Shown: positions 33,449-41,397 of the stretch, piece by piece
Layout of the letters: every line of letters starts with the position of its first letter
How positions within the stretch are numbered: the stretch's first letter is position 1
Source of the DNA: Chitinophaga flava
Lineage (GTDB): Bacteria; Bacteroidota; Bacteroidia; Chitinophagales; Chitinophagaceae
Reading direction: 5' to 3'
Length of the DNA stretch: 64,000 nt
Assembly: GCF_003308995.1 (NCBI RefSeq)
Contig: NZ_QFFJ01000001.1
Coordinates: 1,116,001-1,180,000, forward strand
The notes under the pieces: model-generated
Told to the model about the DNA's origin: nothing
The model's database searches: none
The model's input: the letters and a program-made list of their open reading frames with translations, nothing else
Position numbers and translations under genes: made by a program

Positions 33449-33456
33449 CAAAAATA
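33449..33456 (-). promoter_or_regulatory. sppA -7 promoter element
   Basis: On the minus strand TATTTTTG, an exact TAnnTTTG match, 45 bases before the sppA ATG and only 11 bases from the divergent folK -7 box. Confidence 0.5.
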
Positions 33457-33467
33457 AGGAATATGGC

Positions 33468-33475
33468 TACTTTTG
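33468..33475 (+). promoter_or_regulatory. folK -7 promoter element
   Basis: TACTTTTG, an exact match to TAnnTTTG, 15 bases before the folK ATG at 33491. It supports that start over the upstream in-frame ATG at 33473, which lies inside this element. Confidence 0.55.
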
Positions 33476-33490
33476 GGCCTCAGAATATAC

Positions 33491-33991
33491 ATGAATACAG
33501 CAATATTACTTATAGGTGGCAATCTGGGAGACCGGATCGCCAACCTGCAAAAGGCGATACAGTACATCGCTGCAGAAGCCGGAGAGGTAGTAAAAACCTC
33601 TGCCTTATACCAGACAGCCCCCTGGGGCTCCGTAGACCAGCCTGACTACCTGAACCAGGGTCTGGAGATACATACTACGCTCGACGCACTAACGTTACTG
33701 CATACACTACTGGGGATAGAACGCCGCATCGGCCGTATCCGCCAGGAAAAATGGGGCGCCCGGGTAATCGATATAGACCTGATCTTCTTTAACAACGAAA
33801 TCGTGTCACTGCCCGAACTGAAACTTCCGCATCCCCGCATGCACCTGCGACAGTTTGTACTGGTACCTCTCAACGAAATTGTACCCGACTACGTACATCC
33901 GGTACTGCATAAAACTGTAAGACAATTGCAACAGGAATGCCCTGATGACCTGAGCGCGCTGAAACTGAATACTGATACGCAAAAACACTAG
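33491..33991 (+). CDS. folK: 2-amino-4-hydroxy-6-hydroxymethyldihydropteridine diphosphokinase
   Basis: Cytosolic folate-pathway enzyme that transfers pyrophosphate from ATP to 6-hydroxymethyl-dihydropterin. It has 166 residues, normal for HPPK. Motifs are ILLIGGNLGDRIANLQKAI (N-terminal loop), YQTAPWGSVDQPDYLNQGL (pterin binding) and the HPPK signature RVIDIDLIFFNNE, followed by LKLPHPRMHLRQFVLVPLNEI. The ATG at 33491 fits the family start and the position of the -7 box. A deoxynucleoside kinase gene follows 57 bp later on the same strand, a pairing often seen in Bacteroidota. Confidence 0.96.
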   Translation: MNTAILLIGGNLGDRIANLQKAIQYIAAEAGEVVKTSALYQTAPWGSVDQPDYLNQGLEIHTTLDALTLLHTLLGIERRIGRIRQEKWGARVIDIDLIFFNNEIVSLPELKLPHPRMHLRQFVLVPLNEIVPDYVHPVLHKTVRQLQQECPDDLSALKLNTDTQKH

Positions 33992-34048
33992 GCAGCCATT
34001 CATAGTGGCCTTACCGCCACCAATGCCTTGTGCCATAAAATCCAATGC

Positions 34049-34678
34049 ATGCACTATAAATTTATTACCATAGAAGGGAATATCGGGGCCGGCAAAACCA
34101 CACTGGCCAATATGTTGTCTCAACACTTTTCCGCTAAACTGATCCTGGAAGAATTTGCAGACAATCCCTTCCTGCCACTCTTCTACGAACGCCCGCAACA
34201 GTACGCGTTTCCACTGGAACTGTTTTTTATGGCTGAAAGATATAAACAGCTGAAAGACATGCTGCAAACCCAAGACCTGTTCAGCGATGTCATCATCTCC
34301 GATTACCTGTTTATCAAAAGCCTGCTGTTCGCAAAAATAACCCTGCCCAAAGAAGAGTATTCCCTCTACCAGAAGCTCTTCGACATCATCAATCCACAGC
34401 TGGTACAACCGGAACTGCTCATTTTCCTCAACGCTCCCGTAGCCAAACTCCAGGAAAATATCCGTCACCGGAACCGCCCCTATGAGCAGCAAATTCCTGA
34501 TGAATACCTGCTCAACGTTCATGATACCTACATGCAGTATATCAAACAACATCCTGTACGCACACTCATGATCGATACTACCAAAGTGGATTTCCTCCGC
34601 CAGCCCGATGATTTTCAGAACCTGCTCGCTGCACTGGAGAAAGAGTATGAGCCCGGAGTACACTATCTGAAACTATGA
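34049..34678 (+). CDS. Deoxynucleoside kinase (dGK/dCK family)
   Basis: Cytosolic salvage kinase of 209 residues that phosphorylates deoxynucleosides. The N-terminal Walker A is FITIEGNIGAGKTTLANML. The substrate-site Glu lies in LILEEFADNPFLPLFY. The ERYKQL segment is typical of the dNK fold. VIISDYLFIKSLLFAKITLP corresponds to the catalytic DRS-like region, and the lid is NIRHRNRPYEQQ. The start at 34049 is chosen because the earlier frame would need a TTG. It probably forms an operon with folK. A short hairpin followed by TTTT ends it. Confidence 0.93.
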   Translation: MHYKFITIEGNIGAGKTTLANMLSQHFSAKLILEEFADNPFLPLFYERPQQYAFPLELFFMAERYKQLKDMLQTQDLFSDVIISDYLFIKSLLFAKITLPKEEYSLYQKLFDIINPQLVQPELLIFLNAPVAKLQENIRHRNRPYEQQIPDEYLLNVHDTYMQYIKQHPVRTLMIDTTKVDFLRQPDDFQNLLAALEKEYEPGVHYLKL

Positions 34679-34701
34679 TGTGTGTGATTTTTTTTGATAA
34701 T

Positions 34702-34725
34702 CCTGATGAGCGAAGATCAGGTTTT
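34702..34725 (+). terminator. Terminator of the folK-kinase operon
   Basis: CCTGAT (34702-34707) pairs with ATCAGG (34716-34721), followed by TTTT, 23 bases after the kinase stop. Confidence 0.55.
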
Positions 34726-34745
34726 GATGAAAACGAATTCTTATA

Positions 34746-34786
34746 AAAGCGAAGGGCCTGGACATAACATCCAGGCCCTTCGCTTT
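34746..34786. terminator. Bidirectional terminator
   Basis: Perfect 17-bp stem (34746-34762 with 34770-34786, loop CATAACA). The arms contain GCGAAGGGCC / GGCCCTTCGC and AAA/TTT ends; it serves the convergent kinase and flavoprotein genes. Confidence 0.9.
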
Positions 34787-34800
34787 ATAAATTAATATGA

Positions 34801-36060
34801 TCATCGCTCATCAGGATTATCAGAAAGCATCATCTGCATCACCGTTGAAGCAGCAATAAATCCGCTCGTCCAGGCATGCTGGAAGTTAAACCCACCGGTG
34901 ATACCGTCTACGTCCATCACCTCTCCGGCAAAAAACAGGTTGGGTACTAAGCGGCTTTCCATCGTAGCTGGTTCTATTTCGCTGAGGGTAATACCTCCGC
35001 AGGTAACAAATTCTTCTTTAAAAGTAGTTTTGCCTTTCACCGGAAACTCCATGCATACCAGCAGTTTCATGAGCCGGTTCTGGTCTTTGGCCGGAACATC
35101 GGCCCAGCGCAGTTCTTCTCCGATACCTGCCAGGCCCAGTAAAAACTGCCATAGCCGCTGAGGAAGGCCAAACGGGTTTTTGTGATGTATTTTCTGTTTG
35201 CCCAGCTCCTGGCGCAGGGAAGGCCATTCTTCCCGCAGGCTGTTTTCGTTGTAGTCAGGCAGCCAGTTGACAATCGCTGTGAAGGTATATTGCAGTGCCT
35301 GCAGGTCACGGGCACCCCAGGCTGACAAACGCAGTATTGCCGGACCACTCATACCCCAATGGGTGATCAGCACCGGGCCCTGCTCCTGTAATTTGGTGCC
35401 GGCAATTTTTACGTGCGCCGTAGTGGCTACGCCCATCAGCGACGTGATAGGATGACCGGGCATATTAAAAGTAAACAGGGAAGGTGCCGGCGGCACAATG
35501 CTGTGGCCGGTTTTCTCCAGCCAGCCAAATTTACCGGCCTGAGCATAACCACCTGCGGCTATGCAGATATAGTCTGCCTTCAGCTCCTGACCGTTCTGCA
35601 ATTGCAGACGCCAGCGGCCATCAGGGCCTTTCTCCAGGTCTGTTACTTCCTTGTTGGTCTCTACTTTTACATGGTATTTATCGACTTCCCGCAACAGGCA
35701 GTCGATGATAGTCTGTGAGTCGTCGGTAACCGGGAACATCCGCCCATCCGCTTCTGCCTTCAGTTTCACGCCCCGCTCTTCAAACCAGGCGATAGTATCG
35801 GTCACAAAAAAACGGGAGAAGGTTTTCCTGACAAAATGGGCTCCTCTCGGATAACGTTTAGTCATATACGTGATATCCGGTGCATTATGCGTCACGTTAC
35901 AGCGGCCGCCGCCACTCACTTTCACCTTGGACAACAGCTTGCCTGTTTTCTCCAGCACCAGCACTTCCAGCCCCGGACATAACCGGGCAGCATTCACTGC
36001 ACAAAAAAAACCGGCCGCGCCACCGCCGGCCACCACTAATCTTTTCCGGATTGAACTCAT
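34801..36060 (-). CDS. HI0933/BaiN family NAD(P)/FAD-dependent oxidoreductase
   Basis: Cytosolic flavoprotein of 419 residues. The N-terminal dinucleotide fold starts with RLVVAGGGAAGFFCAVNAARL. LLSKVKVSGGGRCNVTHNAPD is the HI0933 family signature. A small insertion domain follows, then ADYICIAAGGYAQAG, the SGPAILRLSAWGAR segment and the C-terminal FAD contact NLFFAGEVMDVDGITGGFNFQHAWTSG (conserved across the stretch). The family includes BaiN-like reductases but most members have no assigned substrate. The gene stands alone and ends at a strong shared terminator. Confidence 0.94.
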   Translation of the reverse strand: MSSIRKRLVVAGGGAAGFFCAVNAARLCPGLEVLVLEKTGKLLSKVKVSGGGRCNVTHNAPDITYMTKRYPRGAHFVRKTFSRFFVTDTIAWFEERGVKLKAEADGRMFPVTDDSQTIIDCLLREVDKYHVKVETNKEVTDLEKGPDGRWRLQLQNGQELKADYICIAAGGYAQAGKFGWLEKTGHSIVPPAPSLFTFNMPGHPITSLMGVATTAHVKIAGTKLQEQGPVLITHWGMSGPAILRLSAWGARDLQALQYTFTAIVNWLPDYNENSLREEWPSLRQELGKQKIHHKNPFGLPQRLWQFLLGLAGIGEELRWADVPAKDQNRLMKLLVCMEFPVKGKTTFKEEFVTCGGITLSEIEPATMESRLVPNLFFAGEVMDVDGITGGFNFQHAWTSGFIAASTVMQMMLSDNPDER

Positions 36061-36143
36061 TAAATTCCTGTTAAAACCAATGCTTAAACACGCAATAATA
36101 ACAAACCTGCCGTAATCTTAGCCTTTATTCTTTCCGAAGTTTA

Positions 36144-36151
36144 TATTTTTG
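36144..36151 (+). promoter_or_regulatory. -7 promoter element of the MG2/plug protein gene
   Basis: TATTTTTG, an exact TAnnTTTG match, 41 bases before the ATG at 36193. Confidence 0.5.
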
Positions 36152-36192
36152 TCCTATTATTATACCCATTATATCGGCTCAAAATACAGTTC

Positions 36193-38637
36193 ATGCAAGC
36201 GCACAATAAAAAAAAGAGACGTCACCTGAAATGGATGATCCCCGCTACCCTGCTGGCCGGAGTAATGGGTGCCGTGGCGGTTATGCCTCCCCCTGCCGAC
36301 TGGTCTGATCATCTCGTTCAGGCTTTACAACAGTACAACAACCGCTACCCGCAGGAAAAAGTCTTCCTGCACCTGGATAAAGACTATTACGCCGCCGGTG
36401 AAACCATCTGGTTCAAAGGATATGTGACCCTTCAGGGTCTCCCCTCCACACAGGCTACCAACCTGTATGTAGAACTGCTGGACAAGAATAATAATGTCGT
36501 GCAGAAAAAACTGTTCGGCATCTTTAATGCCGGCGCACCGGGCAACTTCGATCTGCCGGAAACACAGAAACCAGGCGTATACCAGCTGAGAGCCTATACT
36601 GCCTGGATGCTCAACTTTGACCCGGCCTTTACCTATTCCCGTACTATCGAGATATTTGATCCGGCTAAAAAAGGCGGACCAGCTGCCGACAGTACCGCCC
36701 AGGACTTTTCCGTACAGTTCTTTCCTGAAGGCGGCAACCTGATCACCGGCCAGCCTAATACCGTGGCTTTCAAGGCTATCGACAATAATGGCTATCCCAT
36801 CGAGGTGAGCGGCACTATCAAAGATGCCAAAAACACCGCTATCAAAACCGTTCATGACGGGATGGGTACCTTCGAAGTAACACCTGGCGCGGCATCCGAC
36901 GCCTACCAGGCTGTCGTGAAAAGTGCCAAAGGCCAGACTAAAACTTTTACACTGCCGGCTGCACAGTCTACCGGCGCCTCTCTGAAGGTATTCAACAAAG
37001 GCCCGCGTATCTTCTATCAGGCCGTTCCCGCCAATAACGGTGATACCGCATTCAACAAACTGGTAGTCATCGGCCAGATGGGCCAGCAGCTGGTATATAA
37101 AGCCATCCTCGATGTGTCTGAAGGTCGTATCAGTGGTTTTATTCCCGCCGACAAACTGCCCAGCGGTATTCTGCAGATTACCCTGTTCAGCAGCAATGGC
37201 CTGCCAATCGCAGAAAGACTGGCTTTTGTCCGCAATAACGACCATATGGAAATGGACGTGCTGGAATCTGACGTAGCCAGGGATGCCCGCAAAAAAAGCA
37301 CCTTCGTGCTGCGTCTCCCCGATACACTGCAGTCCAATATCTCCGTGGCCATCACCGACGCTGACGCTGTTCCGGTAGATAAAAACGCCGCCGATATCGT
37401 ATCTACCCTCCTGCTGACATCCGACCTCAAAGGATATGTGTACAATCCCAACTGGTACTTCCATGACAATGCCCCCGCTACCGTGCAGGCACTGGACCTG
37501 GTAATGCTGACCAACGGATGGCGCAGATTCAGCTGGGAAAAAATCGCTAAAAATGAATTCCCGGATATCAGATATCCTTATGAACAGGGCCTGCTCGTAA
37601 AAGGTATCACCACCGGACCTAATGGACGTCCTATCGTTAATGGCAAACTGGATATGATCATCAAACTGCCGATAGATAGTTCCTCCATGTTCGCCTCCGC
37701 ACCTATCAACGAAAAAGGTGAGTTCAATATCGCCAACATGGTATTCCCGGATACAGCTTATATCTACTACCAGGGCAGCGATGCGAAGAAAAGCAGAGAT
37801 GTTAACGTGAAGTTCGATATCCACTTCTTTGACCGCGCCACCCAGGTTAAAATACCTTACCCGCTGCGGGTACCTCCTGCAGTAGACAATACTTCCCTGA
37901 AGCTTTTCCTGGCCAGTGCTGCCGAAAGTAATAAGGTAAACCGCGCTATCAATAACAAAACGGTTTATCTCCAGGAAGTAAATGTCAACGCTAAAAAGAT
38001 CAAACCGGAAGAGACTACAGAAAAACGTTATGCCTCCGGTATGTTCTCCGGCGGCGATGGATATTCCTTTGACCTTACCAAGGAAAATCCTACCGCCTTT
38101 AATATCTTCCAGTACCTTCAGTCCAAAGTGGCCGGTTTACAGATCACTGGTGATCTCAGCAACCCCAGCCTGTCATGGCGCGGTGGCAAACCAGGCCTGT
38201 ATCTCAACGAGATGCAGACCGACGTCAGTATGCTGAGCACCCTCTCCATCAACGATGTAGCGCTGATCAAAGTATTCCGTCCTCCTTTCCTGGGCGGCTT
38301 CGGTGGTGCTAACGGCGCTATTGCCGTATACACCAAAAAAGGTGGCGACAATCCACCCACCAACGATCCTACTGTAAAAGGATTTCAGCTGTATAAAAAA
38401 GCAGGTTATACTGTTGTAAAAACCTTCTATTCACCTGACTACTCCGTGAAAAAAGAAGTACATGCCCTGCCCGACAAACGGCTTACACTCTATTGGAACC
38501 CCAACGTGCCAATAGATACCCTCACCCATACCGCCAAAGTGGAGTTCTATAACAACGACTTCACCAAACGTTTCCGCCTCGTGGTACAAGGTATCACTGA
38601 TGAAGGAACTGTAGGCAAACTTGAACAGGAGTTTTAA
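36193..38637 (+). CDS. Exported MG2-like protein with TonB-receptor plug domain, no barrel
   Basis: Surface or periplasmic protein of 814 residues. An N-terminal anchor or uncleaved signal (WMIPATLLAGVMGAVAVMPP) follows a Lys-rich start. An alpha-2-macroglobulin MG2-like domain starts around residue 50 (EKVFLHLDKDYYAAGETIWF). Several beta-sandwich repeats follow. Near 660-730 is a TonB-receptor plug-like domain (FNIFQYLQSKVAGLQI, LYLNEMQTDVSMLSTL, GANGAIAVYTKKGG). There is no 22-strand barrel behind it, so it cannot be a classical importer. Such proteins are frequent in Bacteroidota and their role is not established; contact with a TonB receptor or polymer binding is conceivable. Confidence 0.88.
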   Translation: MQAHNKKKRRHLKWMIPATLLAGVMGAVAVMPPPADWSDHLVQALQQYNNRYPQEKVFLHLDKDYYAAGETIWFKGYVTLQGLPSTQATNLYVELLDKNNNVVQKKLFGIFNAGAPGNFDLPETQKPGVYQLRAYTAWMLNFDPAFTYSRTIEIFDPAKKGGPAADSTAQDFSVQFFPEGGNLITGQPNTVAFKAIDNNGYPIEVSGTIKDAKNTAIKTVHDGMGTFEVTPGAASDAYQAVVKSAKGQTKTFTLPAAQSTGASLKVFNKGPRIFYQAVPANNGDTAFNKLVVIGQMGQQLVYKAILDVSEGRISGFIPADKLPSGILQITLFSSNGLPIAERLAFVRNNDHMEMDVLESDVARDARKKSTFVLRLPDTLQSNISVAITDADAVPVDKNAADIVSTLLLTSDLKGYVYNPNWYFHDNAPATVQALDLVMLTNGWRRFSWEKIAKNEFPDIRYPYEQGLLVKGITTGPNGRPIVNGKLDMIIKLPIDSSSMFASAPINEKGEFNIANMVFPDTAYIYYQGSDAKKSRDVNVKFDIHFFDRATQVKIPYPLRVPPAVDNTSLKLFLASAAESNKVNRAINNKTVYLQEVNVNAKKIKPEETTEKRYASGMFSGGDGYSFDLTKENPTAFNIFQYLQSKVAGLQITGDLSNPSLSWRGGKPGLYLNEMQTDVSMLSTLSINDVALIKVFRPPFLGGFGGANGAIAVYTKKGGDNPPTNDPTVKGFQLYKKAGYTVVKTFYSPDYSVKKEVHALPDKRLTLYWNPNVPIDTLTHTAKVEFYNNDFTKRFRLVVQGITDEGTVGKLEQEF

Positions 38638-38650
38638 AATCATCTTAATA

Positions 38651-38694
38651 AAAAGACAAAGGCGTGAAGGATTTCCTTCGCGCCTTTGTCTTTT
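38651..38694. terminator. Terminator between convergent genes
   Basis: 20-bp stem with one G-T pair: 38651-38670 with 38675-38694, loop ATTT, AAAA/TTTT ends. Confidence 0.9.
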
Positions 38695-38722
38695 TATACC
38701 CTTGTTATAACCCCCATGCTGG

Positions 38723-39886
38723 CTACAACACTAACAATGGCGTAATAAAACCAATCGAAAAACGGTAGGTATCATCATTCACCAAACCAAACTTCGTTTG
38801 TGCGTAACTGGTATACCGGTATATTCTGCCTACCATGTTGGCAAATATTTTCAGGTCATATTTATCAAAGGGATATATCTCAAGTGCAGGTATATAACCC
38901 CAGGCAGTACGGAGTTTCTTATCCTTGTTAGGGTCCGGGTTACCATTCCACCAGGCGTAGTCCACAAAACCGGTGGCGGTAATATGCACCACATTACTCA
39001 GTCTCACATCGGCCCTGATCCAATGACTCATATAAGCCACCCCCTGGGCGGCTTTCATATTGGGAATAAAGTTGGAGACGATGAACTTACGGTCCAGATT
39101 TTCTATACTGTACTTAAAGTCATAGTCCAGTTTAAAGTTGCGCAGTATCAGCGAGTTGCCCAGGGCGAAGTAATTCATATACTGATGAGTCGCTTCTTTA
39201 AAGAGACTGTAAGACCAGATGGTAAAGACTTTACCATTAAAGAAATGCCCGCGCCAGTTGATCACACCTGCAAAAGGAAATTTGCTCTCCACAATGCCGG
39301 GAATAGAATCATACAATTCCTGAAAAGTTTTGGTCCGGCTGTTGAGTACCTGAAAAGTAAACTCATGATTTTTGTTGAGCACATACCCTACTCCTGCCCC
39401 AGTGAGGAAGTTATCGGAGTTTTCAATGATATCGGAGTATTCATAGATTTCGATGGGGTTATCGTCAAATTCCACCCCACCCCAGTCGGCACACAACTTA
39501 CCGGCATATATCTTCCAATGGTCGTTGGGATCAAAGCGCAGAAAGGCCAGGTCTGTAGAGCGGCTGAGATTATCGATCGACTGTGTGACAGGATCGCGGG
39601 TATAACGGTCACGGAAACGGAAATATAATTTATCGAGCACCTTTCCTTTTATCTCCAGGCGGAACTGTTCATTTTCAAAGCGGGAGCGGGTGTAGGTACC
39701 TTTATCGAATTCATTTCTGAAAGCGTAACGCATGTTTGCAATCAGATCCACATTATTGAGAAGGGGTGCCTTAGTAATGGGTATCAGTGGCTTGTAAGTC
39801 GTATCTATTTTGGATTCCTGCTGCTGTGCTATCGCAGCAAGAGGAAACAGCAGGATACAGGCCACCAGCCAATTGCGGATAAGCAT
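38723..39886 (-). CDS. Putative outer-membrane porin
   Basis: Outer-membrane protein of 387 residues. A signal peptide MLIRNWLVACILLFPLAAIA is followed by QQQE. The body is rich in aromatic, alternating beta strands (NMRYAFRNEFDKGTYTRSRF, DKLYFRFRDRYTRD, LAFLRFDPNDHWKIYAGKLC) and ends in a strand YRFSIGFITPLLVL. The layout resembles porin O/P-type or phosphate-selective porins. It lies 40 bp downstream of a Dcu-type transporter and after aspA on the same strand, so a role in letting C4-dicarboxylates or aspartate cross the outer membrane is a reasonable inference. Confidence 0.75.
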   Translation of the reverse strand: MLIRNWLVACILLFPLAAIAQQQESKIDTTYKPLIPITKAPLLNNVDLIANMRYAFRNEFDKGTYTRSRFENEQFRLEIKGKVLDKLYFRFRDRYTRDPVTQSIDNLSRSTDLAFLRFDPNDHWKIYAGKLCADWGGVEFDDNPIEIYEYSDIIENSDNFLTGAGVGYVLNKNHEFTFQVLNSRTKTFQELYDSIPGIVESKFPFAGVINWRGHFFNGKVFTIWSYSLFKEATHQYMNYFALGNSLILRNFKLDYDFKYSIENLDRKFIVSNFIPNMKAAQGVAYMSHWIRADVRLSNVVHITATGFVDYAWWNGNPDPNKDKKLRTAWGYIPALEIYPFDKYDLKIFANMVGRIYRYTSYAQTKFGLVNDDTYRFSIGFITPLLVL

Positions 39887-39926
39887 AAAGGTTACATTTT
39901 GGAGTTTGATAAATATGGTCGTCTAT

Positions 39927-41267
39927 CTATAACAGGATGCCAGCCAGAAAGAAACCGGCGGCAACGGATACGGCTACACTCACAAGTCCGGGAATCATAA
40001 AGCTATGGTTTACCAGGTATTTCCCGATATGGGTGCTGCCGGTACGATCGAAGTTAATGGCAGCCAGCAATGTGGGGTAACCTGGTAAAAAGAAATCTCC
40101 GTTTACAGCCGGGAACATCGCTACCATATGGGCCGGGATGATGCCCAGGCTTAACCCCAGCGGCATCAGGGCTTTGGTGGTAGCTGCCTGACTGAAAAGT
40201 AATATGCTCAGTATAAACAAGGCGATAGCGAAGGTCCAGGGGGCGGCCCTTACCATATCACCCAGGGTACTCTCAATGATACCGGTGTTGGTTTGCATAA
40301 AAGTAGCGCTCATCCATACTACACCGAAGATGGATACCACGGCCTGTGCGCCGGAGGTGAACAAGCTGGCTTTGGCCACAGCGGCGGCAGTAGTGCGGCA
40401 TATCAGCATAATGGCAGCAGCAGCGGCCAGCATCACCAGTTCTATCACGGCAGCCATTTTAATATGTCCACTGGCATCTACGGCCATATTACTCTTACCT
40501 TCCCCGAAAGAAGGCAACATATTGGGGAATGCCCCTACCAGTACAATCATCAGTACAGCGAGTCCGAAGATCAGCACAGAGGTTTTGGCGCCGGGCAACA
40601 ATGGCGCTTTGTTTTCCTTCACATCTCCATTGATGCTTTCCGCAAACTCAGGATCTTTCATCTTTTCAAGGAATACCGGGTCTTTATCCAGCTCTTTTCC
40701 TTTTTTCCAGCATACCGCCACACCGGCCAGTGTCCCGATAATGGTAGCAGGGATACATACTTTCAGGATATCCAGCAGTTCGGTTTTACCGCTGAGGATA
40801 GTGAGCAAAGCGGCAGTAGCCGCGGAGATAGGACTTGCCGTGATGGCCAGGTGCGAGGATATCACAGAGATACTCAGCGCCCGTTCCGGCCTTATTTTTT
40901 TCTTGGTGGATACCTCAGCAATAATGGGTAACAGGGAGTAGGTGATGTGGGCCGTACCGGCAAAGAGAGTAAAACAATAGGTTACCAGTGGTCCCAGCAA
41001 CACGATCAGGGAAGGTTTACTTTTCAATATTTTTTCGGCTAACCGTACCAGGTAGTCCATACCACCTGCAGCCTGCAATGTGGCGGCGGTGGTCACTACC
41101 GCCAGGATGATCAGCATAACGTCTATCGGCGGGTCTGCCGGGCGCATACGGAATATAAAAATATAGATCGCCAGTGCCACCATGCCCATCACACCAAGTC
41201 CGATCCCTTTCATACGGGCGCCCACCAGGATAGCTGCGAGTAATATTGCGAACTCTAACCAGATCAT
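39927..41267 (-). CDS. Anaerobic C4-dicarboxylate transporter, DcuA/DcuB family
   Basis: Inner-membrane exchanger of 446 residues with about ten to twelve helices, for fumarate, succinate, malate and aspartate. It starts MIWLEFAILLAAILVGARMKG. Family motifs are GMDYLVRLAEKILKSKPSLI, TLFAGTAHITYSLLPIIAEV, RPERALSISVISSHLAITASPISAA (conserved substrate region) and AINFDRTGSTHIGKYLVNHSF near the C-terminus. Which paralogue (DcuA or DcuB) it represents cannot be settled from sequence alone. Position directly after aspA mirrors the aspA-dcuA operon of E. coli and argues for aspartate/fumarate exchange. Confidence 0.95.
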   Translation of the reverse strand: MIWLEFAILLAAILVGARMKGIGLGVMGMVALAIYIFIFRMRPADPPIDVMLIILAVVTTAATLQAAGGMDYLVRLAEKILKSKPSLIVLLGPLVTYCFTLFAGTAHITYSLLPIIAEVSTKKKIRPERALSISVISSHLAITASPISAATAALLTILSGKTELLDILKVCIPATIIGTLAGVAVCWKKGKELDKDPVFLEKMKDPEFAESINGDVKENKAPLLPGAKTSVLIFGLAVLMIVLVGAFPNMLPSFGEGKSNMAVDASGHIKMAAVIELVMLAAAAAIMLICRTTAAAVAKASLFTSGAQAVVSIFGVVWMSATFMQTNTGIIESTLGDMVRAAPWTFAIALFILSILLFSQAATTKALMPLGLSLGIIPAHMVAMFPAVNGDFFLPGYPTLLAAINFDRTGSTHIGKYLVNHSFMIPGLVSVAVSVAAGFFLAGILL

Positions 41268-41357
41268 ATAAAACGAATAAGGTTGAAGATAATCAATATC
41301 GGAAGAAAATTCTATGCTGATATTAGCCTGTCTCCACTAAACCGCAGCTTCGTTGTC

Positions 41358-41391
41358 AAAGGCCGGCGCAGCAGAGGCTACACCGGCCTTT
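41358..41391. terminator. Hairpin between aspA and the Dcu transporter gene
   Basis: AAAGGCCGG (41358-41366) pairs with CCGGCCTTT (41383-41391) around a 16-base loop. It is followed by T-rich DNA only on the plus strand. In the aspA operon direction it is more likely a partial attenuator or mRNA-stability hairpin than a full stop. Confidence 0.45.
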
Positions 41392-41397
41392 TAATAG

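Larger units (their letters stand above)
34695..34822. repeat. 19-bp inverted repeat flanking the terminator, copying the 3' end of the flavoprotein gene
   Basis: TGATAATCCTGATGAGCGA at 34695-34713 is the exact reverse complement of 34804-34822. The right arm is the last coding bases of the minus-strand flavoprotein gene (encoding DNPDER). The 17-bp terminator stem sits between the arms. Confidence 0.75.

Noticed and set aside
36325..37824. 499-codon minus-strand open frame opposite the MG2/plug gene
   Set aside because: Long antisense frames arise from the codon bias of the real gene. The product has no recognisable domain, while the plus-strand product does.
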